Translations under genes and position numbers: made by a program
Shown here: in pieces, positions 17,707 through 26,080 of the stretch
How positions within the stretch are numbered: position 1 is the stretch's first letter
Layout: the number at the start of each line of letters is the position of its first letter
NCBI GenBank assembly: GCA_965227265.1
Contig: OZ245738.1
Span: forward strand, 2,604,001-2,668,000
Reading direction: 5' to 3'
DNA: 64,000 nt
Source of the DNA: UBA2336 sp965227265
GTDB lineage: Bacteria > Bacteroidota > Bacteroidia > Cytophagales > Cyclobacteriaceae
Notes under the pieces: generated by a model
Told to the model about the DNA's origin: nothing
The model's database searches: none
What the model saw: the letters and a program-made list of their open reading frames with translations, nothing else

Positions 17707-18954
17707 ATGAAAAAAATTCTGGCTGAGCTGCTTACCATTGGTGATGAGATTCTATACGGACAAATTGTTGACACAAATTCGCAATGGATGAGTGTTGAGT
17801 TGGATAAGATCGGTATTAAGGTTGTCCGCAAAACATCCATAGGCGATCAAGAAGATGAAATCCTGACCGCGCTGGCGGAAGCTGAAAAACGCGCTGACAT
17901 TATTTTAATAACTGGCGGTCTCGGTCCCACCAGTGATGATCTTACCAAGCCCTGTCTCGCAAAATATTTTAATTGCGGAATGGTGCTGAACGAAGAAGCC
18001 TTAGCTGAAGTAACTGAGTTTTTTAAGAGTCGCGGCCGTGAGCTTACGGAAGTAAATCGCCAGCAAGCCATGCTGCCAACTGCATCTGAAAAAATTACCA
18101 ATGGAATTGGTACCGCACCCGGAATGTGGTTCAATAAAAATGGAAAGATTTTTATGTCGATGCCGGGCGTACCGCACGAGATGAAATTGATGATGACGGA
18201 TTACGTTATTCCAAAACTTAAGTCGACTTTCAAAACACCCATTATTTATCACAAAGTTGTCCGCACAATTGGAGTTGGTGAATCTGTGCTCGCTGAAAAA
18301 ATTGATGATTGGGAAAAGTCGCTACCGAAACATATTGGCCTCGCGTACTTGCCAAGTTTGGGTGAAGTAAAGTTGCGCATCACAGGTTTTGGGGATTCTT
18401 ATGAAAAATTAGAATCCGAAATCAATGGACTGACAACAACACTCGAAGATCGCATTGGACAATTTATTTTCGGATTCGGAGATGAACCGATCGAATCCGT
18501 AATCGGAAAAACATTACAGGAAAAGAAGCTTACCTTATCGGTTGCAGAAAGCTGCACGGGCGGATACTTATCTCATTTAATCACCAGCATTCCTGGCAGC
18601 TCTGGATATTTTTTAGGAGGCATCGTTCCGTATGATTATCAAATTAAGATGCGCCAGCTTGGAGTAAAGCCTGAAACGCTCGAAAAATATGGTGCCGTAA
18701 GCGAACCCACGATCATCGAAATGGCCAACATCGTTCGTGCGAAATTCAATACCGATATAGGTGTTGCTACGAGTGGCATTGCAGGACCAGGCGGAGCGAC
18801 CCCAGATAAACCTGTTGGAACAGTTTGGATCGCGTACTCCGACAAGCATCAAACCGTCACAAAGAAGTTACAACTTTCAAAAGACCGTATGATCAACATT
18901 CGCATGGCATCCGTAGCAGTATTAAATTTAATCAGGCTAAGCTTGCCGAAATGA
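17707..18954 (+). CDS. cinA: CinA-family competence/damage-inducible protein, nicotinamide-nucleotide amidase
   Basis: 415 aa full-length two-domain CinA. The N-terminal MoCF-like ADP-ribose pyrophosphatase domain (about 4-170) has IGDEILYGQIVDTNS and ITGGLGPTSDDLTK. The C-terminal domain (about 255-410) has the amidase motif VAESCTGGYLSHLITSIPG and TSGIAGPGGA. CinA hydrolyses nicotinamide mononucleotide to nicotinic acid mononucleotide in pyridine nucleotide salvage; a role in competence is historical. Its TGA overlaps the ATG of the TPR-AraC regulator gene (ATGA at 18951-18954), so the two are coupled. Confidence 0.95.
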   Translation: MKKILAELLTIGDEILYGQIVDTNSQWMSVELDKIGIKVVRKTSIGDQEDEILTALAEAEKRADIILITGGLGPTSDDLTKPCLAKYFNCGMVLNEEALAEVTEFFKSRGRELTEVNRQQAMLPTASEKITNGIGTAPGMWFNKNGKIFMSMPGVPHEMKLMMTDYVIPKLKSTFKTPIIYHKVVRTIGVGESVLAEKIDDWEKSLPKHIGLAYLPSLGEVKLRITGFGDSYEKLESEINGLTTTLEDRIGQFIFGFGDEPIESVIGKTLQEKKLTLSVAESCTGGYLSHLITSIPGSSGYFLGGIVPYDYQIKMRQLGVKPETLEKYGAVSEPTIIEMANIVRAKFNTDIGVATSGIAGPGGATPDKPVGTVWIAYSDKHQTVTKKLQLSKDRMINIRMASVAVLNLIRLSLPK

Positions 18955-20519
18955 GGGCGTATTTATTGTTGATAGTGTTTATACCGCTTTTTGCTCCGGC
19001 ACAAACCAGCAAACGCGATAGCTTAATTAGTAAGCTTGATAAGCATACCCAACAGGATACAACCCGTGTTACTCTGCTAAATGCCATCACCTTAAAATCG
19101 TGGGGTACTGATCCGCAAAAAAACTTTGAGTATGCAACCGAAGCGTTAAAGCTTTCGCAGAAATTAAAATACCAAAAAGGAATTGCAGCTTCCTATCGGG
19201 AGATAAGCCGGTATTACTGGAGTCAGACAGAATATACCCAATCAATGGATTATGCTTTGCTGGCTCAGGAAGTTTATAAAGAGCTTGGTGACTTCAAAGG
19301 TATAAGCTGGACGTATGGAAGCATTGGTTTAAGTTATTCACAAGCCAATAATTATGAAAAGGCAATTGAATATCATAAAAAAGCACTTCAGCTTAATACA
19401 GATATAAAACATTCGTTGGGAATTGCCCGCGACCTTAATAACCTGGGCTACACGCATGAGCTCATGAAAGATTATTTAACGGCACGCGATTATTATGTAA
19501 AGGCTTTAACGATGCGCTTAGAGATCGGTGATTCAACCGAAATGATTTTGCCATTCATGAATGTCGGCTCGATAAACGTTACCCTTAAAAATTATCCGCT
19601 TGCTAAAGAATACCTTTTAAAAGCGCTTGACTTGGCCGAGAAATTCCGAAATAATAACATGATCGCTGTGATCAATCAAAACCTGGGCACGATGAGTCAA
19701 ACACTGGGGGATAATAAAAAAGCGCTTGAGCATTTTAATCATGCATTAACAATCGCCCATCAGATCGGAGATAAAAAAAGAAAAGAAGGTGTTTACGAAG
19801 CATTACGTAACCTGGAGGAGTCAAGAAAAAATTATGAAGCTGCCTATACATATGCAAAACGTCTTCAGGAAATCCGGGATACACTTTATACGCAAGAGCA
19901 AACCATGAAGATGGCCGAAATGGAAGCCCGTGTTGAACGTGAAAAAAGGATTCAAGCTGTGCAATTGTTGGAAAAGGATAAACGCATTCAAACATTATGG
20001 ACTAACATTCTGATTGGCGGCCTTGTGCTAGTTGTTGTTGCTTTCGTACTTACGTATTCGCTGCAGCGTTACCGGGAACGCAAGAATCGCGAATTCTTAA
20101 GTCTTCAGGTAGACCTGCTAACAGGTCAGAATAAAGCGCTTGCCGAGAAATACAAGCAAGCCATTACGGGTAAAGATGATACCTCAGTGGAGTCTTCTGA
20201 TCAACGCTTGCTCCGCACAGCCCTGGAGATTGTTGAAAAAAATATCTCTGATCCGGATTTTAATGTGGAAAAAATGGCTGAAGAAATGGCGATGAGCCGC
20301 GCTAATCTGCATCGAAAATTAAAAACGATTACCGGCTTTGCGCCCAGCGATTTCATCCGCAATGTCAGATTAAAACGTGCTGCCAACCTCCTCCGCAATC
20401 ATGCTGATTCGGTTGCTCAAATTGGATTTAGTGTTGGCTTTGAAGATCAGTCCTATTTTTCCAAAGCCTTCAAGCGCGAGTTTGGTGTTTCTCCTTCCGA
20501 ATACCGATCCCCCGCTTAG
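18951..20519 (+). CDS. TPR-membrane-AraC hybrid transcription regulator
   Basis: 522 aa from ATG 18951, which overlaps the cinA stop and opens with a signal sequence (MRAYLLLIVFIPLFAPAQ); a longer frame inside cinA would hide this. Residues about 40-310 are tetratricopeptide repeats (YEKAIEYHKKALQL, YLTARDYYVKALTM, NKKALEHFNHAL), expected in the periplasm. One membrane span lies near residue 350 (ILIGGLVLVVVAFVLTY), then a coiled coil, then a C-terminal AraC-type double helix-turn-helix (about 425-522: FNVEKMAEEMAMSRANLHRKL, VAQIGFSVGFEDQSYFSKAFKREFG). It is a one-protein membrane-bound sensor-regulator lacking kinase and receiver domains. Its targets are unknown; linkage to cinA is probably positional. 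A strong terminator follows at 20665-20702. Confidence 0.92.
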   Translation: MRAYLLLIVFIPLFAPAQTSKRDSLISKLDKHTQQDTTRVTLLNAITLKSWGTDPQKNFEYATEALKLSQKLKYQKGIAASYREISRYYWSQTEYTQSMDYALLAQEVYKELGDFKGISWTYGSIGLSYSQANNYEKAIEYHKKALQLNTDIKHSLGIARDLNNLGYTHELMKDYLTARDYYVKALTMRLEIGDSTEMILPFMNVGSINVTLKNYPLAKEYLLKALDLAEKFRNNNMIAVINQNLGTMSQTLGDNKKALEHFNHALTIAHQIGDKKRKEGVYEALRNLEESRKNYEAAYTYAKRLQEIRDTLYTQEQTMKMAEMEARVEREKRIQAVQLLEKDKRIQTLWTNILIGGLVLVVVAFVLTYSLQRYRERKNREFLSLQVDLLTGQNKALAEKYKQAITGKDDTSVESSDQRLLRTALEIVEKNISDPDFNVEKMAEEMAMSRANLHRKLKTITGFAPSDFIRNVRLKRAANLLRNHADSVAQIGFSVGFEDQSYFSKAFKREFGVSPSEYRSPA

Positions 20520-20664
20520 CGAACGTCTGCATACCTTTTTACATGTTTTTGCAACTAAATCACCCGGTTTATGTAATTTATTATGGACTACTTTATGCGT
20601 GCATTTCACAAGCAAGATTCAATCAAATAACAGATATTAGTTTTAGGTTAGGTTCTTAGAACCA

Positions 20665-20702
20665 ACTGCCTGCTTCCGGTAACGGACAGGCAGTATTTTT
20701 TT
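20665..20702 (+). terminator. rho-independent terminator after the TPR-AraC gene
   Basis: ACTGCCTG / CAGGCAGT arms (20665-20672, 20687-20694) with an inner TCCG/CGGA stem are followed by ATTTTTTT. It lies about 145 nt after the stop codon, well placed to close the cinA-regulator transcript before the E2 gene. Confidence 0.85.
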
Positions 20703-20779
20703 AGGGAACAGAGCAATTTGTTCTGTTAGTGTTCCCACCTAAAAATGCTAATTTTACCTTCCGAAAACGTTAGAATTCT

Positions 20780-22081
20780 ATGGCATCAATTGAGCTAATC
20801 ATGCCTAAAATGGGCGAAAGCATCATGGAGGCAACCATCCTCACATGGCTTAAGAAGCCGGGCGACAAAATCGAGCAGGATGAATCGGTGCTGGAAGTGG
20901 CTACGGATAAAGTAGATACGGAGGTTCCATCAACCCATGCCGGAGTGCTTAAAGAAATTCTTGCCAAAGAAGGCGAGGTAGTTAAAGTGGGTAAACCGAT
21001 TGCCATCATTACTACAGATGCAGCAGTAACTGATTCTTCAACACCTGTTACACCAGAGCCTAAAAAGGAATCTAAAAAAACTACCAAAGAAGTTGTTGAG
21101 ACTGCTGTAAACGGTTCAAACGGAACTTCACACGCAGCGGTTGATTTTAAATCGTCCAACCGATTCTATTCACCGCTTGTTAAAAATATTGCGAAAGAAG
21201 AGAACATTCCGGTTGCTGAACTGGAAGGTATTGCCGGTTCGGGACTTGAAGGTCGTGTTACCAAAAAAGATATTCTTGGCTACGTTCAAAATCGTAAGCT
21301 TGGCAAAACGGTTCAATCAACTCAGGTTAAGGCAGTTTCTTCTGCCCCATTAGTTCCGGCCTCCATCAGCGCTGGCGATGAGATCATTGAGATGGATCGT
21401 ATGCGTAAGATGATTGCGGAGCGCATGGTGGATTCAAAACGGATTTCTCCACACGTTACTTCATTTGTAGAAGCCGATGTAACCAATATCGTGTTCTGGA
21501 GAAACAAAATGAAGAACGAGTTCCAGAAACGTGAAGGTGATGCATTAACATTTACCCCGATTTTTATTGAAGCTGTAATTCTTGCGATAAAAGATTATCC
21601 GATGATCAACATCCAGGTGGATGGAGATCGGATCATCAAGAAAAAAGATATTAACATTGGATTAGCCGTGGCCTTGCCAACCGGAAATCTGATTGTGCCT
21701 GTTATAAAAAACGCAGACCAGTTTAACCTTACCGGATTAGCGAAAGTGGTAAACGACCTTGCCAAACGTGCCCGTGAAAGTAAACTGAAGCCCGATGAGC
21801 TTTCAGGTGGAACATTTACTGTTTCTAATGTTGGGTCATTTGGGAACGTTATGGGAACTCCAATTATCATGCAGCCCCAAGTTGGGATTATCGCCCTGGG
21901 TGCAGTTCAAAAGAAACCTGCGGTAATTGAAACTCCGTACGGAGATGCTATCGCAATTCGTCATAAAATGTTCCTCTCGCATTCATACGATCATCGTGTG
22001 GTAGATGGTTCATTAGGCGGAATGCTCGTGAGGCGTGTAGCCGATTACCTCGAGAAGTTTGATATTAACAGAAGCATCTAG
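20780..22081 (+). CDS. 2-oxoacid dehydrogenase E2 (dihydrolipoyllysine acyltransferase)
   Basis: 433 aa. It has a lipoyl domain (1-78) with lipoyl-lysine K44 in ATDKVDTEVP, a Ser/Thr/Glu/Lys-rich flexible linker (about 82-122), a peripheral subunit-binding domain (about 129-168: SPLVKNIAKEENIP, GSGLEGRVTKKDIL) and a catalytic acyltransferase domain (about 205-433) ending in SHSYDHRVVDG with His405 and Asp409. The sequence resembles branched-chain or generic E2 of Bacteroidota more than a PDH E2 with multiple lipoyl domains. It transfers an acyl group from lipoamide to CoA inside a large core. No E1 or E3 gene is adjacent, so partners are encoded elsewhere. It ends at a strong bidirectional terminator. 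Confidence 0.93.
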   Translation: MASIELIMPKMGESIMEATILTWLKKPGDKIEQDESVLEVATDKVDTEVPSTHAGVLKEILAKEGEVVKVGKPIAIITTDAAVTDSSTPVTPEPKKESKKTTKEVVETAVNGSNGTSHAAVDFKSSNRFYSPLVKNIAKEENIPVAELEGIAGSGLEGRVTKKDILGYVQNRKLGKTVQSTQVKAVSSAPLVPASISAGDEIIEMDRMRKMIAERMVDSKRISPHVTSFVEADVTNIVFWRNKMKNEFQKREGDALTFTPIFIEAVILAIKDYPMINIQVDGDRIIKKKDINIGLAVALPTGNLIVPVIKNADQFNLTGLAKVVNDLAKRARESKLKPDELSGGTFTVSNVGSFGNVMGTPIIMQPQVGIIALGAVQKKPAVIETPYGDAIAIRHKMFLSHSYDHRVVDGSLGGMLVRRVADYLEKFDINRSI

Positions 22082-22085
22082 CAAT

Positions 22086-22118
22086 AAAAAAGCCTCCCGA
22101 ATTTCAGGAGGCTTTTTT
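22086..22118. terminator. bidirectional terminator between E2 gene and T9SS protein gene
   Basis: AAAAAAGCCTCC (from 22086) pairs with GGAGGCTTTTTT (22107-22118) around a short CGAATTTCA-type loop. The poly-A on one side and poly-T on the other make it usable from both strands; it sits between the convergent stops at 22081 and 22135. Confidence 0.92.
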
Positions 22119-22134
22119 CTTTATGACTCTTCTC

Positions 22135-23367
22135 TTATTTTCTTAGCGAAATGTATCCGCTGACTTCTTTTCCATTCTTTCTACGAATTACATAAAAGTA
22201 ATTACCCATCGGTAAATCTTTACTTCCACTTACATTCGATTGTCCGTTAAAACGCTTCCCATCATCATCGTTATTGTAATTTTTCATTTCAAATACGAGA
22301 TCACCCCAACGGTTATAAATTGAGACTAAATCACTCTCCACTAAATTCTCTATGCGGATGTAGTTATTTATCTCATCATCCGGATTGGGAGAGATTGCAT
22401 TGAACACAACGATCGATTGATTCTCGGAAGGAACAGCCAGGGTCACTAAGCCTTCCGCGAGTGATGATTCACTTTCGATTATTGCGCTTGTTGAGTTTAG
22501 GCTTCGGCCAACGGAGATAAAATCCGCTGTAGAACTCTCAGAGAATGCAACAACAAATTCACCGTTCTTTAAAGCATCTAATCCTTCATCTCCTTTAACC
22601 GGTAATTTAATCATAGCGCCCTCCAAGGAACCTGAAGCGAGGTCAACAGCCCAATAGCGTTTGTCGGAAATATCTCCTAACGCTGAGCTTGTTGTAAGCG
22701 TTTGCCCGGCCTGCAACTCAGTTAATGTAATTCCGATTTCCGAATTTGTTGCAATGCCGCTTATTTCAACGGGCAGATACGTTGTTCCATTTCCAACCGG
22801 AAAAAGCTTAGTGCCTGTACCCTGTTGATAAACCGGTGCATTGATGTGCGCATCTTCCGATCCACCTGAAATAATAGCGGTTGATGAAAAATGAACTTTC
22901 GCGTCATTTTGCGCAGCGATAATTCCATCTGTTAATGTCAGGCTTTCTTCCACTGTTAAGTCGGCCAAAATCCGTTTAAGTCCGCCTCCGCTAATCACCA
23001 ATTTGCTAAACGACTGATTATTGTGATTAATAACTTGTGGAACGGATGGATCTGTGCTAGTAAACATAATAATTCCATTTCCGGGATCGTAATTACCTTG
23101 ATTAAGCCAACCTCCGGCAACTTTAAGGCTATCATCATTAAGAAGCTCGCCCTGATTAAGAAGATAATCGTTGACATTATCTCCAATTACCAGCGTACCG
23201 TGATTTAATATAGTACCCTCATTAATTAAGGTATCTAAAACAGTAAGCTTACCATTCTCTGAAATGCTTACCGTTGTGCCGGATTTATTGTAAAAATTCT
23301 GCGCAGCAAGCTGAACAGTCGAACTGCAAAGGGTTATTAGAAAGATTATGAAATAAAATGCTCTCAT
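22135..23367 (-). CDS. secreted protein with T9SS type B (gliding-type) C-terminal sorting domain
   Basis: 410 aa. Signal peptide at about 1-22 (ending QLAAQ). Residues about 25-110 are rich in short Asn/Gly beta repeats (LINEGTILNHGTLVIGD, YLLNQGELLNDD), suggesting a right-handed beta-helix or filamentous-haemagglutinin-like head. The last 85 residues form a classical type B sorting domain: NAISPNPDDEINNYIRIEN, VSIYNRWGDLVFEM, FNGQSNVSG, MGNYFYVI and a closing GYISLRK. The protein is therefore exported by the type IX system to the surface or medium. It lies 6 nt after the repeat-adhesin gene on the same strand and is almost certainly co-transcribed with it; the two may work as a surface pair. 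Its ligand is unknown. Confidence 0.9.
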   Translation of the reverse strand: MRAFYFIIFLITLCSSTVQLAAQNFYNKSGTTVSISENGKLTVLDTLINEGTILNHGTLVIGDNVNDYLLNQGELLNDDSLKVAGGWLNQGNYDPGNGIIMFTSTDPSVPQVINHNNQSFSKLVISGGGLKRILADLTVEESLTLTDGIIAAQNDAKVHFSSTAIISGGSEDAHINAPVYQQGTGTKLFPVGNGTTYLPVEISGIATNSEIGITLTELQAGQTLTTSSALGDISDKRYWAVDLASGSLEGAMIKLPVKGDEGLDALKNGEFVVAFSESSTADFISVGRSLNSTSAIIESESSLAEGLVTLAVPSENQSIVVFNAISPNPDDEINNYIRIENLVESDLVSIYNRWGDLVFEMKNYNNDDDGKRFNGQSNVSGSKDLPMGNYFYVIRRKNGKEVSGYISLRK

Positions 23368-23373
23368 GCCTCT

Positions 23374-25827
23374 CTATTTAACACGTGAACGAATTCCGCT
23401 AACTACCATCCACCGCGGTCCTCCTGCCATTTGAGTTCCTATCAGTGTGAGTGTGAGAAATTCTCCGTTACCAATACCCATAACGTAGGTACTAACAAGA
23501 TCTTCGTCTGTTTGAATCCGCTCTTTCCCACCGAATCCGATAAGACCTACAGGAGAAGAATTGAGGGATCGTATAATTAAAACACGTCCTACGTTAGCAG
23601 GGTCTATTTCCGGTAGCGAGATCCCAACCGGTTTTCCGGTGTTGGATACAACAATAGAATAGTCAGTCGGTTTTACGGTATAATCATCTGAGATAACAAT
23701 ATGATTCACAAACTGAGATCCATTAACATGAAGATTACCCAGTGGCACTGCGACATTAATACCTAACCGATCATCCTTCTCATCATAAACGAAACTTGAT
23801 TTTCCGGTAATATTTGTTGACCCATTCCAATAGGCCACTCGTCCATTGGCACCGCTACCGCCAACACCACCGCCACCGGAAACATCTGTATCAGGTGCCC
23901 AGGCTGTACCATTCCATTTCAAAACCTGACCTGTTGATGGTAAAGTATTCACTACGGGTCTTCCCTGAAGTCCGTCAACGGTTGGGTTAGGATATGTTCC
24001 GTTCAAATCACCATTAGCAGTTCCCCCCGGGGCAACTCCTGCTATTGGTGTACTGGCTGCTGTTGTAATTCTGCCTTGAGCATCTACTGTGATTTGAGAA
24101 ACTGTTGTTGCCGAACCATATGTATTGGCGGCAACGCCTGTTGCAGCAAGCTTCACCGCTGTTACAGACGCATCGGCAAGGTCCGCTGTTGCAATTGTAC
24201 CATTCGTAATTTCTGCTGTCGTCACTGTGTTAGCTCCGATTTGTAAACCTGCAGTAAAGCTTCCGGTTATATCACCGGCTGCAGGCGCTTCGGAATCCAG
24301 AACAACTGCTGTGCTTAAACGAGTTGTTGCAACTGTTCCGACTGTTGCCGCATCATTAATTGCAGCAACCACATTCGATCCAGCTGTAGCGGCAATCGTT
24401 GGGTTAGGATAGGTGCCGGCAAGATTTCCACCAGCCGCTCCGCCCGGAGCTGTACCTGTAATGGTAACATTGTTACCGCCACTGATCGCCAGAATTCCAG
24501 ATGCGGATGTATAGGTTAAATTTTGCGCATCCGTATTGATTGCCGATAGATTCACTGAGTTACCGCCAGAGATTGTAAGGTTAGGCGTTGAAAAAGTCAA
24601 TGTTTGTGCATCCGTGCCGCCATTATCTGCTTGCGGAGTCCAATTTGATCCATTCCATTTTAATATCTGTCCGGTAGCAGCACCACCGGCTGTAATTTTT
24701 CCTGGCGCTACAGTAGCAATTTTTACGTCCGTCACAGCCGCATCGGCAATTTTTGTAGTCGTTATTGCATTTGCTACAACCGTTGGGTTAGGATAATTGC
24801 CTGTTAAATCTCCGCTTGCTGCACCGGTTGGTGCTGCACCCGTGATTGTTACGTTAGCAGCCGATGTAATTCTTCCCTGTGCATCAACTGTTAGTTGTGA
24901 CACTTGTGTTGCTGTACCATAGGTTCCGGGAGCTACTGCGGTGTTTGCAAGTTTTGTTGCTGTAACAGACGCGTTCGCTAAATCAGCAGTAAGAATTGTT
25001 CCGTCTGTTATTTTAGCACCTGATATTGCGTTGGCAGCAATGGTTGGGTTGGGATAAGTACCCGTTAAATCTCCACCCGCTGCTCCGCTTGGAGGAATGC
25101 CCGCGATGGAAACTAACGTAACTCCGGTTAACCGACCTTGTGCATCAACCGTTAATTGTGGAACCTGAGTCGCAGATCCATATGAACCTGCTGTAACCGC
25201 TGTGTTAGCAAGTTTGGCAGCAGTGACTGAAGCATTAGCAAGATCAGCTGTTGCAATCGTTCCATCTGTGATATCTGCACTTGCAACCGAATTTGCGGCA
25301 AGGGTTGGATTAGGGTATGTTCCGGTAAGATCACCTCCCGCTGCTCCACCCGGAAGCGTTCCTGTAATGGTAACATTATTACCACCCGTTATACTTAACT
25401 GACCTGTACCCGCTACATACGATAAGGTCTGTCCGTCTGTGTTGATGGTTGAAAGATTAACAGAATTTCCTCCGGTGATATTCAGGTTAGGAGAAACGAA
25501 TGATAATGTTTGATTATCTGTCCCTACGCTGTCTTCAATAACCGTCCAGGTTGTTCCGCTCCAATAGTAAAATTTCTTTGTATCCGTATCGAAAACCAAA
25601 AGGCCGGTCTCGCTGGCTGTTAATGTTGATGTGAATGCACCTGCAGTCCGTTGCGCTGATGTAAGTCGAGGCACTAAAAAGCCCTGATTGTTAGTAGGCG
25701 ATTTCAGATCCAGAACAGCTTTCGCGTTCGGGGTATCGGTACCAATACCGACCTGTGCATAGGAAAGAGAACTATAGAGAATGCCAACGATACTAAAAAC
25801 TAAAAGGCGTGGTAAAAGGTGTTTCAT
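23374..25827 (-). CDS. large repeat-rich surface protein, tail-fibre/adhesin-like
   Basis: 817 aa from ATG 25827 (MKHLLPRLLVF...); a TTG five codons upstream is a weaker start. Signal peptide at about 1-24 (ending LSYAQ). The head (about 25-95) has VGIGTDTPNAKAVLDLKS and GFLVPRLTSAQR, a motif I know from many Bacteroidota fibre-like proteins. The middle (about 100-640) is a mosaic of repeated modules: a D-L-x-G-x-YPNPT unit five times, TVDAQGR three times, NITGGN/NISGGN segments, and ATADLA(N/D)ASVTA helices. The C-terminal domain (about 650-817) is unique and ends KSRVK-like without an obvious T9SS signature. The composition is Thr/Ala/Gly/Asn rich and poor in Lys and aromatics, as in phage tail fibres and trimeric adhesins. 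It lies directly upstream of the T9SS type B protein. Function is inferred as adhesion. Confidence 0.8.
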   Translation of the reverse strand: MKHLLPRLLVFSIVGILYSSLSYAQVGIGTDTPNAKAVLDLKSPTNNQGFLVPRLTSAQRTAGAFTSTLTASETGLLVFDTDTKKFYYWSGTTWTVIEDSVGTDNQTLSFVSPNLNITGGNSVNLSTINTDGQTLSYVAGTGQLSITGGNNVTITGTLPGGAAGGDLTGTYPNPTLAANSVASADITDGTIATADLANASVTAAKLANTAVTAGSYGSATQVPQLTVDAQGRLTGVTLVSIAGIPPSGAAGGDLTGTYPNPTIAANAISGAKITDGTILTADLANASVTATKLANTAVAPGTYGTATQVSQLTVDAQGRITSAANVTITGAAPTGAASGDLTGNYPNPTVVANAITTTKIADAAVTDVKIATVAPGKITAGGAATGQILKWNGSNWTPQADNGGTDAQTLTFSTPNLTISGGNSVNLSAINTDAQNLTYTSASGILAISGGNNVTITGTAPGGAAGGNLAGTYPNPTIAATAGSNVVAAINDAATVGTVATTRLSTAVVLDSEAPAAGDITGSFTAGLQIGANTVTTAEITNGTIATADLADASVTAVKLAATGVAANTYGSATTVSQITVDAQGRITTAASTPIAGVAPGGTANGDLNGTYPNPTVDGLQGRPVVNTLPSTGQVLKWNGTAWAPDTDVSGGGGVGGSGANGRVAYWNGSTNITGKSSFVYDEKDDRLGINVAVPLGNLHVNGSQFVNHIVISDDYTVKPTDYSIVVSNTGKPVGISLPEIDPANVGRVLIIRSLNSSPVGLIGFGGKERIQTDEDLVSTYVMGIGNGEFLTLTLIGTQMAGGPRWMVVSGIRSRVK
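23930..25400 (-). repeat. internal tandem module repeats in the adhesin gene
   Basis: Near-identical coding modules recur across this span. Five encode (D/N)LxGxYPNPT (around 23981, 24404, 24785, 25049 and 25310). Three encode TVDAQGR with the preceding SYGSATQV/TYGTATQV segment. Several encode ATADLANASVTA. Spacing between the YPNPT units is irregular (about 260-425 nt), so this is a mosaic of modules rather than a simple tandem repeat. Such DNA is prone to recombination and unit-number change. Positions are approximate. Confidence 0.85.
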
Positions 25828-26050
25828 AAGTTTTGTTATCAAACAAGATTGAAATTTTTTAGAGAACAGATTAGAACCAACTTAGAAATTATAGGTATTG
25901 GGGTAGTATTCAGCTTGATTCTGACTTCAAAATTGGGTTTTGAAAGTTTTTCACGGAACTGCGAGCCATTGGTAGTGGGGTTAAGTTACCAAAATTGGGT
26001 GACTTGCTTAAATCACCCTTTTAATGGTGAAGTGACCACACATTTTCTGT

Positions 26051-26058
26051 TATTTTTG
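26051..26058 (+). promoter_or_regulatory. possible -7 box (TAnnTTTG) of the trans-sulfuration gene
   Basis: TATTTTTG fits the Bacteroidota -7 consensus TAnnTTTG and lies 23 nt before the start codon at 26081. No convincing -33 TTTG is at the expected distance, so support is partial. Confidence 0.35.
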
Positions 26059-26080
26059 ACACTATTTTAATCACAACTCC

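Noticed and set aside
17847..18852. minus-strand frames inside cinA
   Set aside because: cinA is complete and well conserved on the plus strand; the opposite frames lack protein-like features.
20520..20664. a hidden small gene between the TPR-AraC regulator and its terminator
   Set aside because: No frame with a plausible start, hydrophobic span or motif; the stretch appears to be a 3' untranslated region.
23374..25827. tail-fibre-like repeats as a sign of a prophage
   Set aside because: No phage structural, lysis or integrase gene is nearby; the gene has a signal peptide and a T9SS-substrate neighbour, which fits a surface protein.
25819..26070. 83-codon frame on the plus strand between the adhesin and the trans-sulfuration gene
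   Set aside because: It begins inside the adhesin signal peptide region, has no recognisable domain, and overlaps the predicted promoter of the next gene.
25843..26080. SAM-type riboswitch before the trans-sulfuration gene
   Set aside because: No conserved riboswitch core was recognisable in the 240-nt upstream region; only a -7 box and A/T-rich sequence.
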